Notes under the pieces: model-generated | The model's input: the letters and a program-made list of their open reading frames with translations, nothing else | The model's database searches: none | Told to the model about the DNA's origin: nothing | Shown here: positions 11,094 to 22,839 of the stretch, in pieces | Numbering within the stretch: position 1 is the first letter of the stretch | How the letters are laid out: each line of letters starts with the position of its first letter | Made by a program: the position numbers and the translations under genes | Assembly: GCA_036346225.1 (NCBI GenBank) | Contig: JARFIW010000966.1 | Location: forward strand, 2,480,001 to 2,544,000 | Source: Platerodrilus igneus | Taxonomy: Eukaryota > Arthropoda > Insecta > Coleoptera > Lycidae | Direction: 5' to 3' | DNA: 64,000 nt

Positions 11094-12169
11094 GAAATTT
11101 ATCCAAATAGAATCTATTTTATTTTTGAAAGACGTTTTATTATTTAACATTCAAAAAATTGCAAGTCATCCCGGATTAGAAATTGTGTGTAATGAAAACA
11201 AATTCCCTCAGTATATATTTTAGAAGCCTAAATTCTATTATTTTATTTTTTGGCAAATATTTTTGAGGACACAAGTGGTGTCCATGTTGTACTCTTGTTT
11301 GTTCACAGGTAAAGCCAAGACATCTGTATGAATTCTGGTGTTTGAGGTCTCGGTAAGTGTGTCCTAAAGAGTGAAATTCAGGTTTTATGGCTATGTTAGT
11401 GGTGTTAAGATAAGGTTTCCGCATTCCCCTTATACAAGCACAGTTAAATTTTGTTGGTTATTGTATTGAAAAATACGGTGGCGCTCATTAAATATATTTT
11501 TGGTCTTTTATCAACCCATGACCCAAGCTCATGATCTACCCAGAGCTAACACTCGACTAGCCGCTTATGTCTTAAGAGTTTTTTTTTGTCTCAAGCCATT
11601 CTCCATCCAACATTACCTTGGGCTTACCTTAAAAAGAAGAAATTCTCGACCTTGTGATATCAGGTTAGGGTTTAGGAAATTTGGGGGAGTAATTTTTTTG
11701 CTGAAAGTCACGAGGATAAAGTAAATAATGAATATTAAACATAGAATCACAAATCATTTTATTATCATTACAGGATATGTAACATAAAATGCAGAGCATA
11801 ATCGGATGATTTATCCCTTAAATTCCAGATGATACTACTTGTACTATAAAACGCGAATTTGATATTTATAAATTTTTAGGCATGTCCCTTTATCACAAAG
11901 TTATATTTTGAACATTTATACAATTGAGAGTGTCTGCAAATATATATGCAGCATATGAGGTTTGCCATGCATAAAGACCTGACTTACGTCAAACGAGACA
12001 TTTAAATTTAATTTGTTCTAGATTAGCAGTATATTATTTTTAAGCATTGTCGGGCCACAATATGCAGCGACAGTGAAACATTTAAGCTTTTACTATGTTA
12101 GACTTAGGGCATACCTAGGCGAACATAATTCTAACAAAAGTCATGCAGAAGATGTAGATTTATCCCTAC
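8827..12169. other. AT-rich DNA without a recognised gene; possible old LTR-like segment
   Basis: No coding region is supported. Around 9975-10490 a TATATATAG box, a GC-richer stretch and an AATAAA near 10477 give an LTR-like look, but I could not find a second copy. A pure TA run lies at 11055-11091. Two short frames (10073-10300 and 11500-11724) have no recognisable motif. Confidence 0.4.
11055..11091. repeat. (AT)n microsatellite
   Basis: An uninterrupted AT dinucleotide run of roughly 18 units. Confidence 0.9.
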
Positions 12170-12480
12170 TAACACAAACTGACTTTTGTAGACTTCTGGA
12201 CTAACTCTGAACTCTATCTTCAGCGGTTTTTAGAGACTATCAGGGGGGTTGTTAAATAAATACGGATGGGTCAGCCGCCAGTCTACTTATGCAATATATA
12301 AGAACAAAGAATATCGCCAAGAAAAATACAGGAACCTCAACGAATATATTCTGTTATTGGAATACAAGATTTTGTATTCATAGATGGTACAAACGTTTAA
12401 TTTGAAATAAAATAAAGCACATAAAAATACATTGGAGACAGCAGTTTGCGTCTCAAAATAATAAAATCAATAAATCAGAC
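12170..12480 (+). repeat. Dispersed repeat, copy 1 (related to 29980-30300)
   Basis: It shares TAACTCTGAACTCTA followed by CTTCAGCGG, then a G-run, and at its far end GGAGACA followed by GTTTGCGTCTCAAAA, with the segment at 29980-30300. The second motif can fold as a GAGAC/GTCTC stem. There is no coding capacity. It is probably a small non-autonomous element; the class is unknown. Confidence 0.55.
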
Positions 12481-14222
12481 AAGTTAGATGCACTTATAGA
12501 ATTTGCTTGCGACCATTAGTCATTGGACACACTATTTATTAAATTTATACACCCTTGGTTCATTTAAAATTTATAGAATCCAAAAATACGTATGAAGTTG
12601 AATAAATTCGTCTTCTTAAATATTTCTTAAAGTGTGATTAACCATTTCTAAATTTATAAAAAGATCAGAGTTCTTAGATATCAACACATATATTAACTGA
12701 AAATAATTATATTTTAAACTCACAGGTATTTACAATGAATTTAGTAAGTGTTTAATTAACCATTTCTATTTCTGTTAATAAAGTTAATTATATCAGAGCC
12801 TTTAACATAAATACGCATTATTTATTTCATTAACAAAATTATTAGCTTTTGTCATTTTGTCAGTACTGATCAAACGACGTACATTTTCATTAAATTACTT
12901 TTGTAATAAGATCGTTTAATTAGTAAATTTAAAGCTTGTTAAAAGAATTATCATGTAAAAGAAAGTATTCAACTGTATGAAAATTAATCAGCATGAACAA
13001 ATAAATCCTAGTAACAATGTATACTAAGTATGATTCATAATTAAAGTTCTTAAACAGATCGTTTAGGTAAACAATTCTTTAAAGCAAGAATTTAATTGAG
13101 TGTAAAATCTAAAGATCTAATTTTTAAATATAATTATTCAGGTATTAGTTTTCAATAATTTAAATTACAAAGATTACGGCTTAACTTTGGGTATTTTCTA
13201 ATTAGATAAAAATAACCACGATACGTTGCAAGTCAAACCGATGATTTTTATTACAAAGGAAAATCGACTTACCGACATCCAACATAGAATTCAAATTTCT
13301 ACAAAGCATTAAGTAGATAAACTCGAACCATATATGCGCCTCCAATACTGGATAAAGACAGCAAAAACTTGTTGTCTATCTTTTTACGGCAATATCCTGA
13401 AGGTCAAAACCATAGAAACAAAGGGTGGAATCCACCGTTAAGGAGAGCCATCGTCGAAATCTCGAGCCAAGAATAAAATACCACATCAATCAGTAGCTTA
13501 AACTGCAAATCCCATTACTACTGTAGGTTTCCATACGTATACATTTTATACGCTATAAATTACCTGTTACGCCTAGCCATTATTAAATGAAAACTTCGGT
13601 GTTGCGCTAAGGAGACCCAAATAAAATTAGTTTTAAATATGCAAGACAGAAATAACAAACCAGGATGAATTTTCTAACTCACACGGATCGATTTACTGCA
13701 CAAATAAATTGCTATTCTCAAGTCACCCTTTATTATTAACTTCTGCATCTTATCACTAAGTCGATAAAAGGTCGACTGTCACAGTCCGAAAACAATCGAG
13801 ACCTCAATACTTGAGTAAGGAAAACAACAGCTGTGCACAATCGCACTAAAATACGTTACCTTGAAGATAACTTATGGAAATTCTAAATAGCATGTAGGAC
13901 TTCTAACATGATTTTAAATACAATATGGAATATTTATAACGGTGAATTTATTTACCAGATAAATAGAATAAGAGAACAATAAATAGAATGTTTCAAAGTT
14001 ATGATAACTTTCTTTTAATTATGTGCATAAGTTCTAGAAATACGAAACGTATCGAATTATTAAGGAATTTAAGATTTTTGTAACACAATACAGAATTTAT
14101 ATGCGTTACTGCGGAAGAGGAAAAGCAAAACGTTTGAGTATTTAAGTGCCAAAAACACAGAAAACAAAGTCATAGTGTGCGCTTAGCATTTTTGTATTAT
14201 ATTTGTATTACTAAAAATTATA
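12481..14222. other. AT-rich DNA, no gene seen
   Basis: A GC-richer patch lies at 13260-13500. On the minus strand it ends in a splice-donor-like GTAAGTCG, but no open frame of useful length accompanies it. Nothing else stands out. Confidence 0.4.
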
Positions 14223-14230
14223 CATTAGAT

Positions 14231-16599
14231 CAGGGCTGTCCAACTGACGGCCCGTAGGCCGTATACGGCCCGCCAAATTATTTATACCGCCCGCGAGTAC
14301 ATTTTACTATTATTTATGTTACTACATTATTATTATTAATAATAAAATTATTCTACTATGTGAACATTTAAATCTAATTTGAATTTAAAGTAGGTACTAT
14401 TTAGTTTGCGTAACTTCACTTAACCTGGCTGAATACAGCAGCAATCCGTTTAATGTCTGATGATGGTTGGCTCTACGTTGGCGCCACATATTATATTTGT
14501 GGTTGGGTGTTGTTTATCTATGGTTGGCGCACGTGATACAACCACTACCCTGCGCTATTTGGTTGATTCATGCAATCATGCGAGTGCAGTCTTGTCTAGA
14601 ATTTGTTGAGGGTGACTGTGTTATAATATTATTAACTTAATTTCATATTTATTTTTTAATTAAAAGAATTGTTGAATATGAGTGCTACTAATAAAAGAAA
14701 AATAGACCTCGAAAATCGAGAATTTCTGAACAAAAATGGTAAACCACAGTGTTTGGAATGTTTACAAATCATAGCTGTGTGTAAAGAATATAACTTAAAG
14801 AGCCATTATTTTTCCATTCATGAAAAAATGTATTATTCGTACATGCGGGACATGAAAAAACCACTAGTGGAAAAAATGAAAACGCAGCTAAATCATCAAA
14901 TCATTTATTTTAATCAAGAACCAAAATTTCAAGAAGCATCTGTAGCTGCATCTTTTGAAGTTTGCTTAGAAATACTAAAAGCAAAGAAGCTATTTTTGGA
15001 TGAAGAATTAATCAAAAGACGTGCCATAAAAATGACTCAAGCATTTAATAACGACAAAATGGTAAGAAAATTTCAAACACTATCACTGTAAGCCGACGTG
15101 TAAACGAGATTAGCCTGCATGCCACTAATATATTAGAAAACCTAATCAATGGTTGCTGCTATTTTTCGGTAGCATTGGATGAAAGCACAAACATTTCCGA
15201 TACAAGTCAAATGCTTATTTTTATAAGAACGGTAAATGAAAACTATAATTATTCAGAAGAACTTTTAAAGTTACAATCATTACACGGAACAACAAATGGT
15301 GAAGATATTTACAAACAATTAAAATGTGCAGTAGAGCAGTATGGCGGATTTGACAAGTGCACTGCTATTGTAACCGACGATGCTAGAGCTATGACGGGCA
15401 GAAATATTGGGCTCGCGAAACTTTTGAAAAAAGAAGGAATAACATGTCGTATGTTTCACTGTATTATCCATCAGGAGGCATTATGTGGTTTATCCCTACA
15501 ACTAAAAGACGTGATGGACAAGTTTTGCAAAATTACTAATTTAATTCCCGGCGGAAATCGTTCTCTTACACACCGAAAATTTAAAACATTTTTGGATGAA
15601 TTGGAAACTGAGTATAGAGATCTGCTTTTACATAGTATCGTTCGTTTGTTAAGTGCTCGGAAGTGCCTGAGGAGATTCTTTACACTTCGAAAAGAGGTTT
15701 ATCTTTTCTTACAGAAATTGCCGTCGATGAAAATTTGACAGCAAATTTAGTTGATATAAATTTTATTGATTTACTGACTTTTTTAACGGACATTACAAAT
15801 TATTTAAATATTTTGAATAAATCCTTGCAAAAACAAGATCAAAATGTGTGTTGCCTTTATAAATATGTTACTGGATTTAGAAACAAATTAAAATTGTTAA
15901 GGTTTAATTTGGAGCAAAATAATTTATTTCATTTTGAATCTTGCAAAGAGATCTATGAAGAAATGAAAGAATGTAATATAGAAGCAAATTTTAAAATATT
16001 TCTACCAAAATTGGATATGCTAATTACAGATTTCAATGAAAGATTTTCTCAATTTGATGATCTTAAACCGTCTATTGATTTATTTTTTGATCCAATTAAT
16101 ATTGATATCAACTCCGTTGATCTTAAATATCAAATAGAATTATGCGACCTGCAGGCTGGCCCATTTTTTACATCTCCTGGAGTAACTGGAATAGAAATAT
16201 TCAAATTTTTAGATAAAGAGAGATATCCAAAATTGAGAGATTTTGGACTTCAAATTGTATCAATGTTCGGAAGTACATATTTCTGACAGCGTGCATACTC
16301 CAATATGAAATATATAAAATCAAAATATAGAAACAGTTTGAAAGATTCCACTCTTGAAGATATAATTAGACTTGCCACAACAAATATTGATGTGGACATA
16401 AAAGATATTGTTGCTAAACAATTACGGCCACAATGTTCTCATTAATATATTACGGATATTTTAAAGTTTTCTTTTTAGTCTAAATGAAATATTTTTTAAA
16501 TTAACAAAAACTGACTTTTCATTTATCAACCTCCTTGACCCCCGATATGTTTAGTGAAGAAAATATGGACCGCGGGCTATGATAAGTTGGACAGTGCTG
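14231..16599 (+). mobile_element. hAT transposon, Buster type, complete ends
   Basis: The ends are short inverted repeats: CAGGGCTGTCCAACT on the left, and CAGCACTGTCCAACT when the right end is read in reverse. The element is flanked by a perfect 8-bp target duplication CATTAGAT at 14223-14230 and 16600-16607. Its form nnnTAnnn is the target-site preference reported for the Buster branch of hAT, as opposed to the Ac branch. A single transposase gene lies inside. The 2.37-kb length is normal for the family. The copy is non-autonomous because the gene is broken. Confidence 0.92.
14669..16445 (+). pseudogene. hAT transposase (GTF2IRD2/FAM200-like), frameshifted
   Basis: The frame opens at 14669 (first true ATG at about 14678) with a zinc-finger-like PQCLECL and HYFSIH pattern (BED-like). 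After about 15070 a frameshift moves it to another frame, which carries the conserved ALDESTNISDTSQM (catalytic D region, about 15169-15215), IVTDDARAMTG (second D region, about 15370) and CRMFHCIIHQEALC. A second frameshift near 15665-15735 leads into the helical part ending in PGVTGIEIFKFLDKERYP. The C-terminal dimerisation region is entered after a TGA at 16284-16286 (KYIKSKYRNSL, RLATTNIDVD) and stops at 16445. The DNA-binding, catalytic and dimerisation parts are all visible in order, so this is a once full-length gene with two frameshifts and at least one stop. Confidence 0.88.
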
Positions 16600-16607
16600 C
16601 ATTAGAT

Positions 16608-19089
16608 ATTACTTTGAGCTACGTTAAATACTTTTCCAAATAATCAAAAGATAAACATATTACAAAAGCATTTGTTTGTCATCGTGACACCTACATATTA
16701 TTCCATATTCATTTATCACTACGAAAATCTTGGGACTACGTACATTGGACTACCTGCCACACATAAAACATATATGTTGTAGTAACACAATAAAAAGATT
16801 ACTAAAAAATATTCATTGTAATTTTCCAATCTAGATACCTTGGAAGGTTAGAAAAGACTTGTAAACGTCGTTATAATAATTATGTTCACGCTGTTGAGTA
16901 CGAAAGGCTAACGTTATTAATATCGCACAAACCACCACAGTGTGCATTACTAAATTTATATCTCTGGTACCGCCCGATTTAAATCATTTTATGTTAACTT
17001 TATGCAACAGGTGTCTGAAGCATTAAATTATTAAATTTGGAATTGCCTAAAAGGAGCGGCAATCCTGTAACAAAATAAAGTTGCACCATTCAACTACAGT
17101 GGTGCGGGAGTGGGTTCCTATAGCAATAAGTAATAAAAAATTGAACAAAATTGAATAGTTACCAAAAATTTACTTATAGGTCATTCGCTTTAACTTTAGG
17201 ATGATGTCACATTTGGATAAAATGCGACATTGCCAATGATAGCTTAAATTCTAATGTGTTTAATGAAAGCTATAGGAATATTCCCATTGGCAAGAAGAAT
17301 TGATGGCAATACCGTACAGAACCACCAACTTTTATTGTGTTAAATGAAAGTATCCTTCAAGTGCAATTTTATGTTGTAACAATTATTTTGACGCTTATTA
17401 AAGGCTATAAGTTTAATTATAAAATACACTGCATTGTTTATTCAAATATACAATCAATAGCACAATCACGAGGCGTATATTAATTAATAATAATCGTATG
17501 GACTCTATTCGTAAACGTTGGATATTTGAATACCACTTCAAATATCAAGCGATTTTTGCTACTGTGCGCATTCCGCCAAACGAAGGGTCAGTCGAGCTCG
17601 AGCATTCACTTCGGTGATACGCACCATGGCTCAGAATATGGTTTGAGCTAGCGACTTACGAATCGCCATCGACGTGGCAGCGAAATCAGGTGCTGAAAGC
17701 ACTTGACTTTTGTTCTGTTTCTGATAATGGTGAGCAAAATTAAATCATTATTATTGTAGACTAAATGATTTTATTATAGCGCTCACTGGTTTGCCAATTT
17801 TAATTTCACTGATTTAGCAGTTTTAATCTCACTGGTTTTATGATTTTTAATCTCATTAAATTATCAAGTTTTAATTTCATTAACTCAAATGTAATAAATA
17901 TTAATTCTGCAAAATTCACCGTTGATAAAGCTTGCGAATTTATAAGTTCAGATGTCTTGTTTTAATTGATTGTGTTATCAATTTAGTGTCCGTACAAGTT
18001 ATAGGACACAAAATTAACTACTGACCTCGTACTAATCACAGTTGATGTTATTTATTTTTAAAAACAATAACTTTTAATTTAAACAAAGCTTTTCCTCCGC
18101 CTGTCTAAACTAACGATTTTAGTAATTGTTTTCAAATAACTGTAAAAAGTAAAGAAGTAATGATAATCCAGAATCAACTTGATAATCATCTGCATCTTGA
18201 CCGAGATTAATCAAATGGTAAAATAAGGTAGGCTTTATGAGTACGATTTAACAAAATGTTTATTAAATATAAAAGTAAAATAATAGTTCCCGCAAATACC
18301 TTCAGCTAAGCTATCGTAGTGGATGAAAATACCAAAGCAATGAAAATGACCACTTACTATACAGTACGTTATGTCCTTACGGAAGTTTGTCAATTTGTGT
18401 GAATATTTATACAAATTCTACTCCAGCAACTTCGTTTTCTCATTACGCTGACGTGTATATACGGACGATGCATTGAAAAGACGTTTATTAAAAAATTCCG
18501 TATTTCGGTACCCTATAGCTGAAACCTCAATATTACTTTTCAGTATCTATAGGGTCTCTGAATGTATAGATTATAAAAATACCGACATTTTGAACTTTAA
18601 TGGGTGACCTTAGAGTATCTTTTTACATTTTTTAGCACACAGGCATCAATAGCCTATCGTGCAAATCGATAACCATTATTACCTTTCATTTATAATCACT
18701 AACCCGCGTATTGGCTCTACATAAATAGGGCGTGCTTCTTGCAAACACTGATTTTCTACATACAATCCTCGCATGATAGTAACTTCTGCAAAAACTTATT
18801 TAATAACTTATCATAACGTAATAGAGTTAGATATTTATGAAGAGTCGACCTCTTTACATACTCAGTTGCCATGTAGACGTAAAGCCAAAAACAAAATCAC
18901 GTTTAGAATTAATTTAATAAGAACTTTATTTCCAACAGGAATACACCCAATTATAGAAAATAATTAACATTGTTTGATATATTTTATATACATATTATCG
19001 TGTAATTAAGGGGTCATGGGAATACATAAGGGCACAAGTTAAGTTATAGGGTAATAGACATAGGATATTAGCTACACACTTTGCAACAA
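16608..19089. other. AT-rich DNA, no firm gene; one weak small ORF
   Basis: An ATG-started 64-codon plus frame at 18773-18967 is preceded by a TATA-like ATAAATAG near 18720, but the peptide is not recognised and coding is unproven. At 17560-17710 a GC-richer patch reads, on the minus strand, a TTTCAG acceptor 33 bases before GTAAGT; this could be chance. Around 18530-18560 short inverted CTATAG motifs occur. Confidence 0.4.
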
Positions 19090-20145
19090 TTTTATAGTCT
19101 GTATTTAACAATGAGATTGGTCTCCACTCCAGCTAGACATCCCAATCAGATTTTCTTGCTTTTTGGGAATTAAACTTAATATTGCTCTTTCTGTAGAAGC
19201 TGAAAGATTTTGATCTCGAAAGCTTTTTGAGAATGCTTCATAGAAACCAGTCTGTAACAAATGCCAAAATTTTATATAAGACTCTGTGCTTAAACCATCG
19301 AGTCACGGTGACTTTTTTTATTTAGATCTTTTAAAGCATTAGGAAAATCTTCAATTTCAAACGGTGCTTCCAAATGTTGTTTGCTTGGGTAAACTTGTTA
19401 ACAATGTTGAATGTGTGCTGTCTTTTACCTGAAATTCTTTGTAGTGTTCTTCAAAATGACCTGTAATGTATTTACAAATTTTCATTGGATTTTCCACTTT
19501 AATTTCTTTAATATATGTTGCTCTTTCATGATGCTGGAAAACAATCTGATCGGTTTCGTAAAGTTCCTTATATTTTTCTATCAACGCAGTTTTTATAGCA
19601 GATCTTTTGTATGAGTTTTGAAGCTCTTGTAATATTTTGCGTGCTTCATTTGGGTTGCTGTCCGAAAAGGATTTTAATAATTAGGCGTTAAGTTTGTCTT
19701 GTTCAATTATTTGCTTCTGCTTGTTTTACCTGCAGTACTGTATAGTTATATGTTTTTTATTGGTTTTAAGTTGTTCCCATTTAGTAATAGGACTAATAGT
19801 TTTTTGGGTATTTTGTACCTCTTTGGCAAGAAAAAGGTCTATGCTTTCTACAAAAAAAAAAATCGTCTAAAAGTGAATTTGGAAATTTCCAATAAGGTAT
19901 TTGCTTGTGCATATTGGTCATATTTTGTTTTACGTTTATAGATACAGCAAGGTGATCACAAAAGAAAAGATGCACTTGCGAACTAATCAGATTATTGAAC
20001 AAGTTCTCAGAACAGTATATACCATCGATTCTGGATGCAGAATTAGGAGCAATAAAAGTGTATTCTCTAGCTTCGCGGTTGGAAACACGCCAGCAATCAT
20101 GTAAGTCGAAATTACTTATAATTTCCTGTAACCGATGTGTCACAG
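19090..20145 (-). pseudogene. L1/Tx1-like non-LTR retrotransposon fragment
   Basis: Read on the minus strand from 20143, the end of an apurinic-type endonuclease is seen: HDCWRVSN, then SRIDGIYCSENL, then FFCDHLAVSI, which holds the catalytic Asp-His pair. It is followed by a helical linker. Around 19330-19090 comes the start of the reverse transcriptase (KSPGLDGL-like, then ILSLIPKKQ, in shifted frames). The order and motifs fit the L1/Tx1 group, which differs from the RTE-like LINEs elsewhere in the window. Several frameshifts and loss of the RT core make it dead. Some blocks are read in differing frames, so exact limits are approximate. Confidence 0.65.
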
Positions 20146-20159
20146 GAGGGGGTCCAGCA

Positions 20160-20204
20160 CGTGTGTGTGTGTGTGTGCGTGTGTGTGTTTTTGTGTGTGT
20201 GTAC
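20160..20204. repeat. (TG)n microsatellite
   Basis: An imperfect GT run, interrupted by a C and a short T tract. Confidence 0.9.
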
Positions 20205-20476
20205 TTCTCGAGTGTACGTGAGTGTATTTGTGAGTTTTCACACGAGTATATGGTTATTGTAACTCTGCATATAGGAGTTAATAGTGTATTTATATAAAGT
20301 ACGTAATATAAATCACTTTAACTCCGAAAAAATATAAACGAACAATCTATACTTCTATCGCTGTTCCCAACTTTAAATACTCAATACCCATGTTGCCATT
20401 TGGGTTAACTGCGATGTGCTATGAATTCGGCTTATGGTAGTATACGCATTTGTTTTTAGATGTCTGTTGTTTTTAG

Positions 20477-20790
20477 CTACCAGACGACTCCGTGGAGTAG
20501 TTGGTATGTGTGTGACTACTACGCCCGAGGTCTCAGGTTCGAATTCCGAAACGGTCCGCTTGAAAAATGTTAGGCGAGCATTTTTCCTATAAATACGTCC
20601 TCGCTCGAATGAGAGGTAAAATGCAGGTCCCGCGTGTGAGTGTCGTTACGCACGTTAGAGATGATCCCTACTTTGTTTGGAACAGCAAGAGTTCGGCAAA
20701 ATTCAAAACCTTTCAGGTAAAAAAACGCGCTTCCTAGCCAATGTAGTACCTTCGGGTGGAGCATTGGAAAATCACATGTAAGGTCTTTAG
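20477..20790 (+). mobile_element. tRNA-derived SINE, copy 1 of a tandem pair
   Basis: A tRNA-like head (GACTCCGTGGAGTAGTTGG and a box-B-like GGTTCGAATTC at 20536-20546) is followed by a body with CGCTTGAAAAAT, CCAATGTAGTACCTTCGGG and an end GCATTGGAAAATCACATGTA. Pol III internal promoter boxes are the hallmark of SINEs. The same body occurs at 20791-21105, at 26419-26710 (reversed) and at 61236-61480. Confidence 0.85.
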
Positions 20791-21105
20791 GTACCGGGCG
20801 ACTCCGTGGCATGATTGTATAAGTGTGACTACTACGCCCAAGGTTCCAGGTTCGAATCCCGACACGGTTCGCTTGAAAAATACTAGACGAGCATTTTTCA
20901 CAAAAATACGCCCTCGTTCAAATGAGAAATAAAATGGAGGTCCCGTGTGTGAGTATTGTCACGCACGTTAAAATCCATACCTTGCTTGGAATAGCAAAGG
21001 TTCGGCAAAATCCAAAATTTTTCAAGTAAAAAAACTCGTTTCCTGGCCAATGTAGTACCTTCGGGTGGAGCATTGGAAAATCACATGTAGGGTCTTAAGG
21101 TTGTT
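20791..21105 (+). mobile_element. tRNA-derived SINE, copy 2 of a tandem pair
   Basis: It follows copy 1 directly, head to tail. It has a perfect box B GGTTCGAATCC at 20849-20859 and a box-A-like TGGCATGATTG just upstream. The body and tail match copy 1 with scattered substitutions. The direct abutment suggests insertion into the tail of copy 1 or a dimeric source. Confidence 0.87.
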
Positions 21106-22839
21106 ACGATACCTTCCAACGATGTACTAAACCTTACGCCATTTTAGTTAATTATTCATTCGCATAAATTCTGCTTCCAATACTCAAACACCATCCTGTA
21201 TATAAGACTGGTTGAAATAATGGATCACACTTCTCTGCTAAAGATTATTTCGAGTTTCTATTATCACCTGTGTGTTTGATAACGCGGGGATAAAATTTTA
21301 ATTCTCGCTATAAAACGAGTTCATTACTTACTGCAGGTATACGACAACGAGTACTTGTCGTTACATTTTTCGTTATCTACAGAATTTCGTGCACACCGTG
21401 GTATGGTAAGTACTTTTAGTTTTAAAAAAATGTACTTTTTTCGTAAGTGATCTAATTTTTACTCGTACCCGTTACAGCTTCCTCCGGTGGACATGACCGC
21501 CCCTTGCGTTGACCTCTGAGTGACGTGTCTATTCTGAAAGTGGATTGCATCCTTGATATAGAACTTTGAAAGTAGAGCGTCTAAGACATGCAAAGGCTTA
21601 AAAATTCTTTTACTGTTGTGTATGTTGATGCGAGGGGTCGGCTCCAGTTGTGAGACTCACTCCCGCGGTTGATGCCTTTACTGACAGTAGATTGATGATG
21701 GATTTTTTGTGCATTTTCGAATTTTTGGTATGGGAAAGGGATTCCACTTCGCTCCAGATCGCTGGAATCCAATAAGGCGACAGCTGTGATTAGTCTTAGA
21801 ACACTTCAATTTAACCCTTACTACCTACAAACTTTTTTTTTTGATATGATTTGTTTTAGAGGTAGCATATGATTTAGGTATAATGTTGTTATCTAGCCCT
21901 GCTGTACGAATGCATTCTAACAGCGACATTCCTGTAATTACGATAAATATGTAAGTAGACCTATTATTTTCTTTTACTCATTAACCGGTAAACTATCTTG
22001 ATAACAAAGATTTAATCATTGTAACTGTAACAAGACTGAAAGCAATTGCTTCTAGATTTTGTTCAAATTTTTCTTATTTAATGTGCATATGAGACCTTTT
22101 CATTTAAATTACTTTACAGGTAATTTAGAAAGGTAATAATTATTACTTGCTTTAATTTTTTCTTATACTGTGAGAATTCTTCAGGATAATTAAAAAAAAA
22201 AAAATTCTCAGGAATGTATTTATTGATTTTGTACTGAAAATCCTATTGGATATTTTGTAACACGAAAAATACTTTCCACGCCCACTCGCCGATTGAGCCC
22301 GGTGATTCTTTCATTGTCCTTCCGGTTACGTCTATGTACGTAGCAAGGTACCCCCGCTTGATCATTTCCGTTATATAACTGAATACCCTGTAATGTTCTT
22401 AAAGTTCTTAATAATAAGATTTGCAACGTACAGAGCCTAAGTTGCAAAAATGGTAACAGTATACGAGAATGGCGAAGAGTTCTAAATATCCTGCCTAAGA
22501 TCCAAGAGAGACAATGTCTTTGTATTTCACGACAAGCTGATATATGCAACGTTTGCTTCAAACAAGTACAAGCAGTGCTCCCAAAACCGATCAGTAGGCA
22601 CCGTGTTCTTAAAAACCTATCTAAATTCAGTGAATATAATAATTATGTCTTACACAGATATATTGTTTTGAGTTAAAGTTTAAAAAAATGATTTTTTAGT
22701 TTAGTTTTTGTATTTTTGCTATTAAAAAAGAAATTTTAAACTTGTGTAGTTTTCAGTACGTGTTTTTTTTTAAATGTTTATTTATATAGCTATAGCAAGT
22801 GTTTCATTTTGAATGGACATGCACCTTGCCGAAGCTCTA
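21106..22839. other. No firm gene; unexplained minus-strand peptide at 21581-21790
   Basis: On the minus strand a frame of about 63-66 codons (SSDLERSGIPFPYQKFENA ... STYTTVKEFLSLCMS) looks peptide-like and reads to a stop, but I cannot assign it to a family and see no splice sites. A second minus frame at 22220-22561 is Arg/Leu-rich and looks like chance. Poly-T and poly-A tracts occur at 21830 and 22190. Confidence 0.4.

Noticed and set aside
17560..17710. Possible 33-bp microexon (minus strand, between a TTTCAG acceptor and a GTAAGT donor)
   Set aside because: It is too short to judge, and no matching sif peptide was recognised; chance occurrence is likely.
20480..20560. A genuine tRNA gene at the SINE head
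   Set aside because: Box B is good, but the acceptor stem does not close and the head is followed by the shared SINE body, so it is a tRNA-derived SINE.
20600..20812. Minus frame of 80 codons (20570-20812)
   Set aside because: It is antisense to the first SINE copy.
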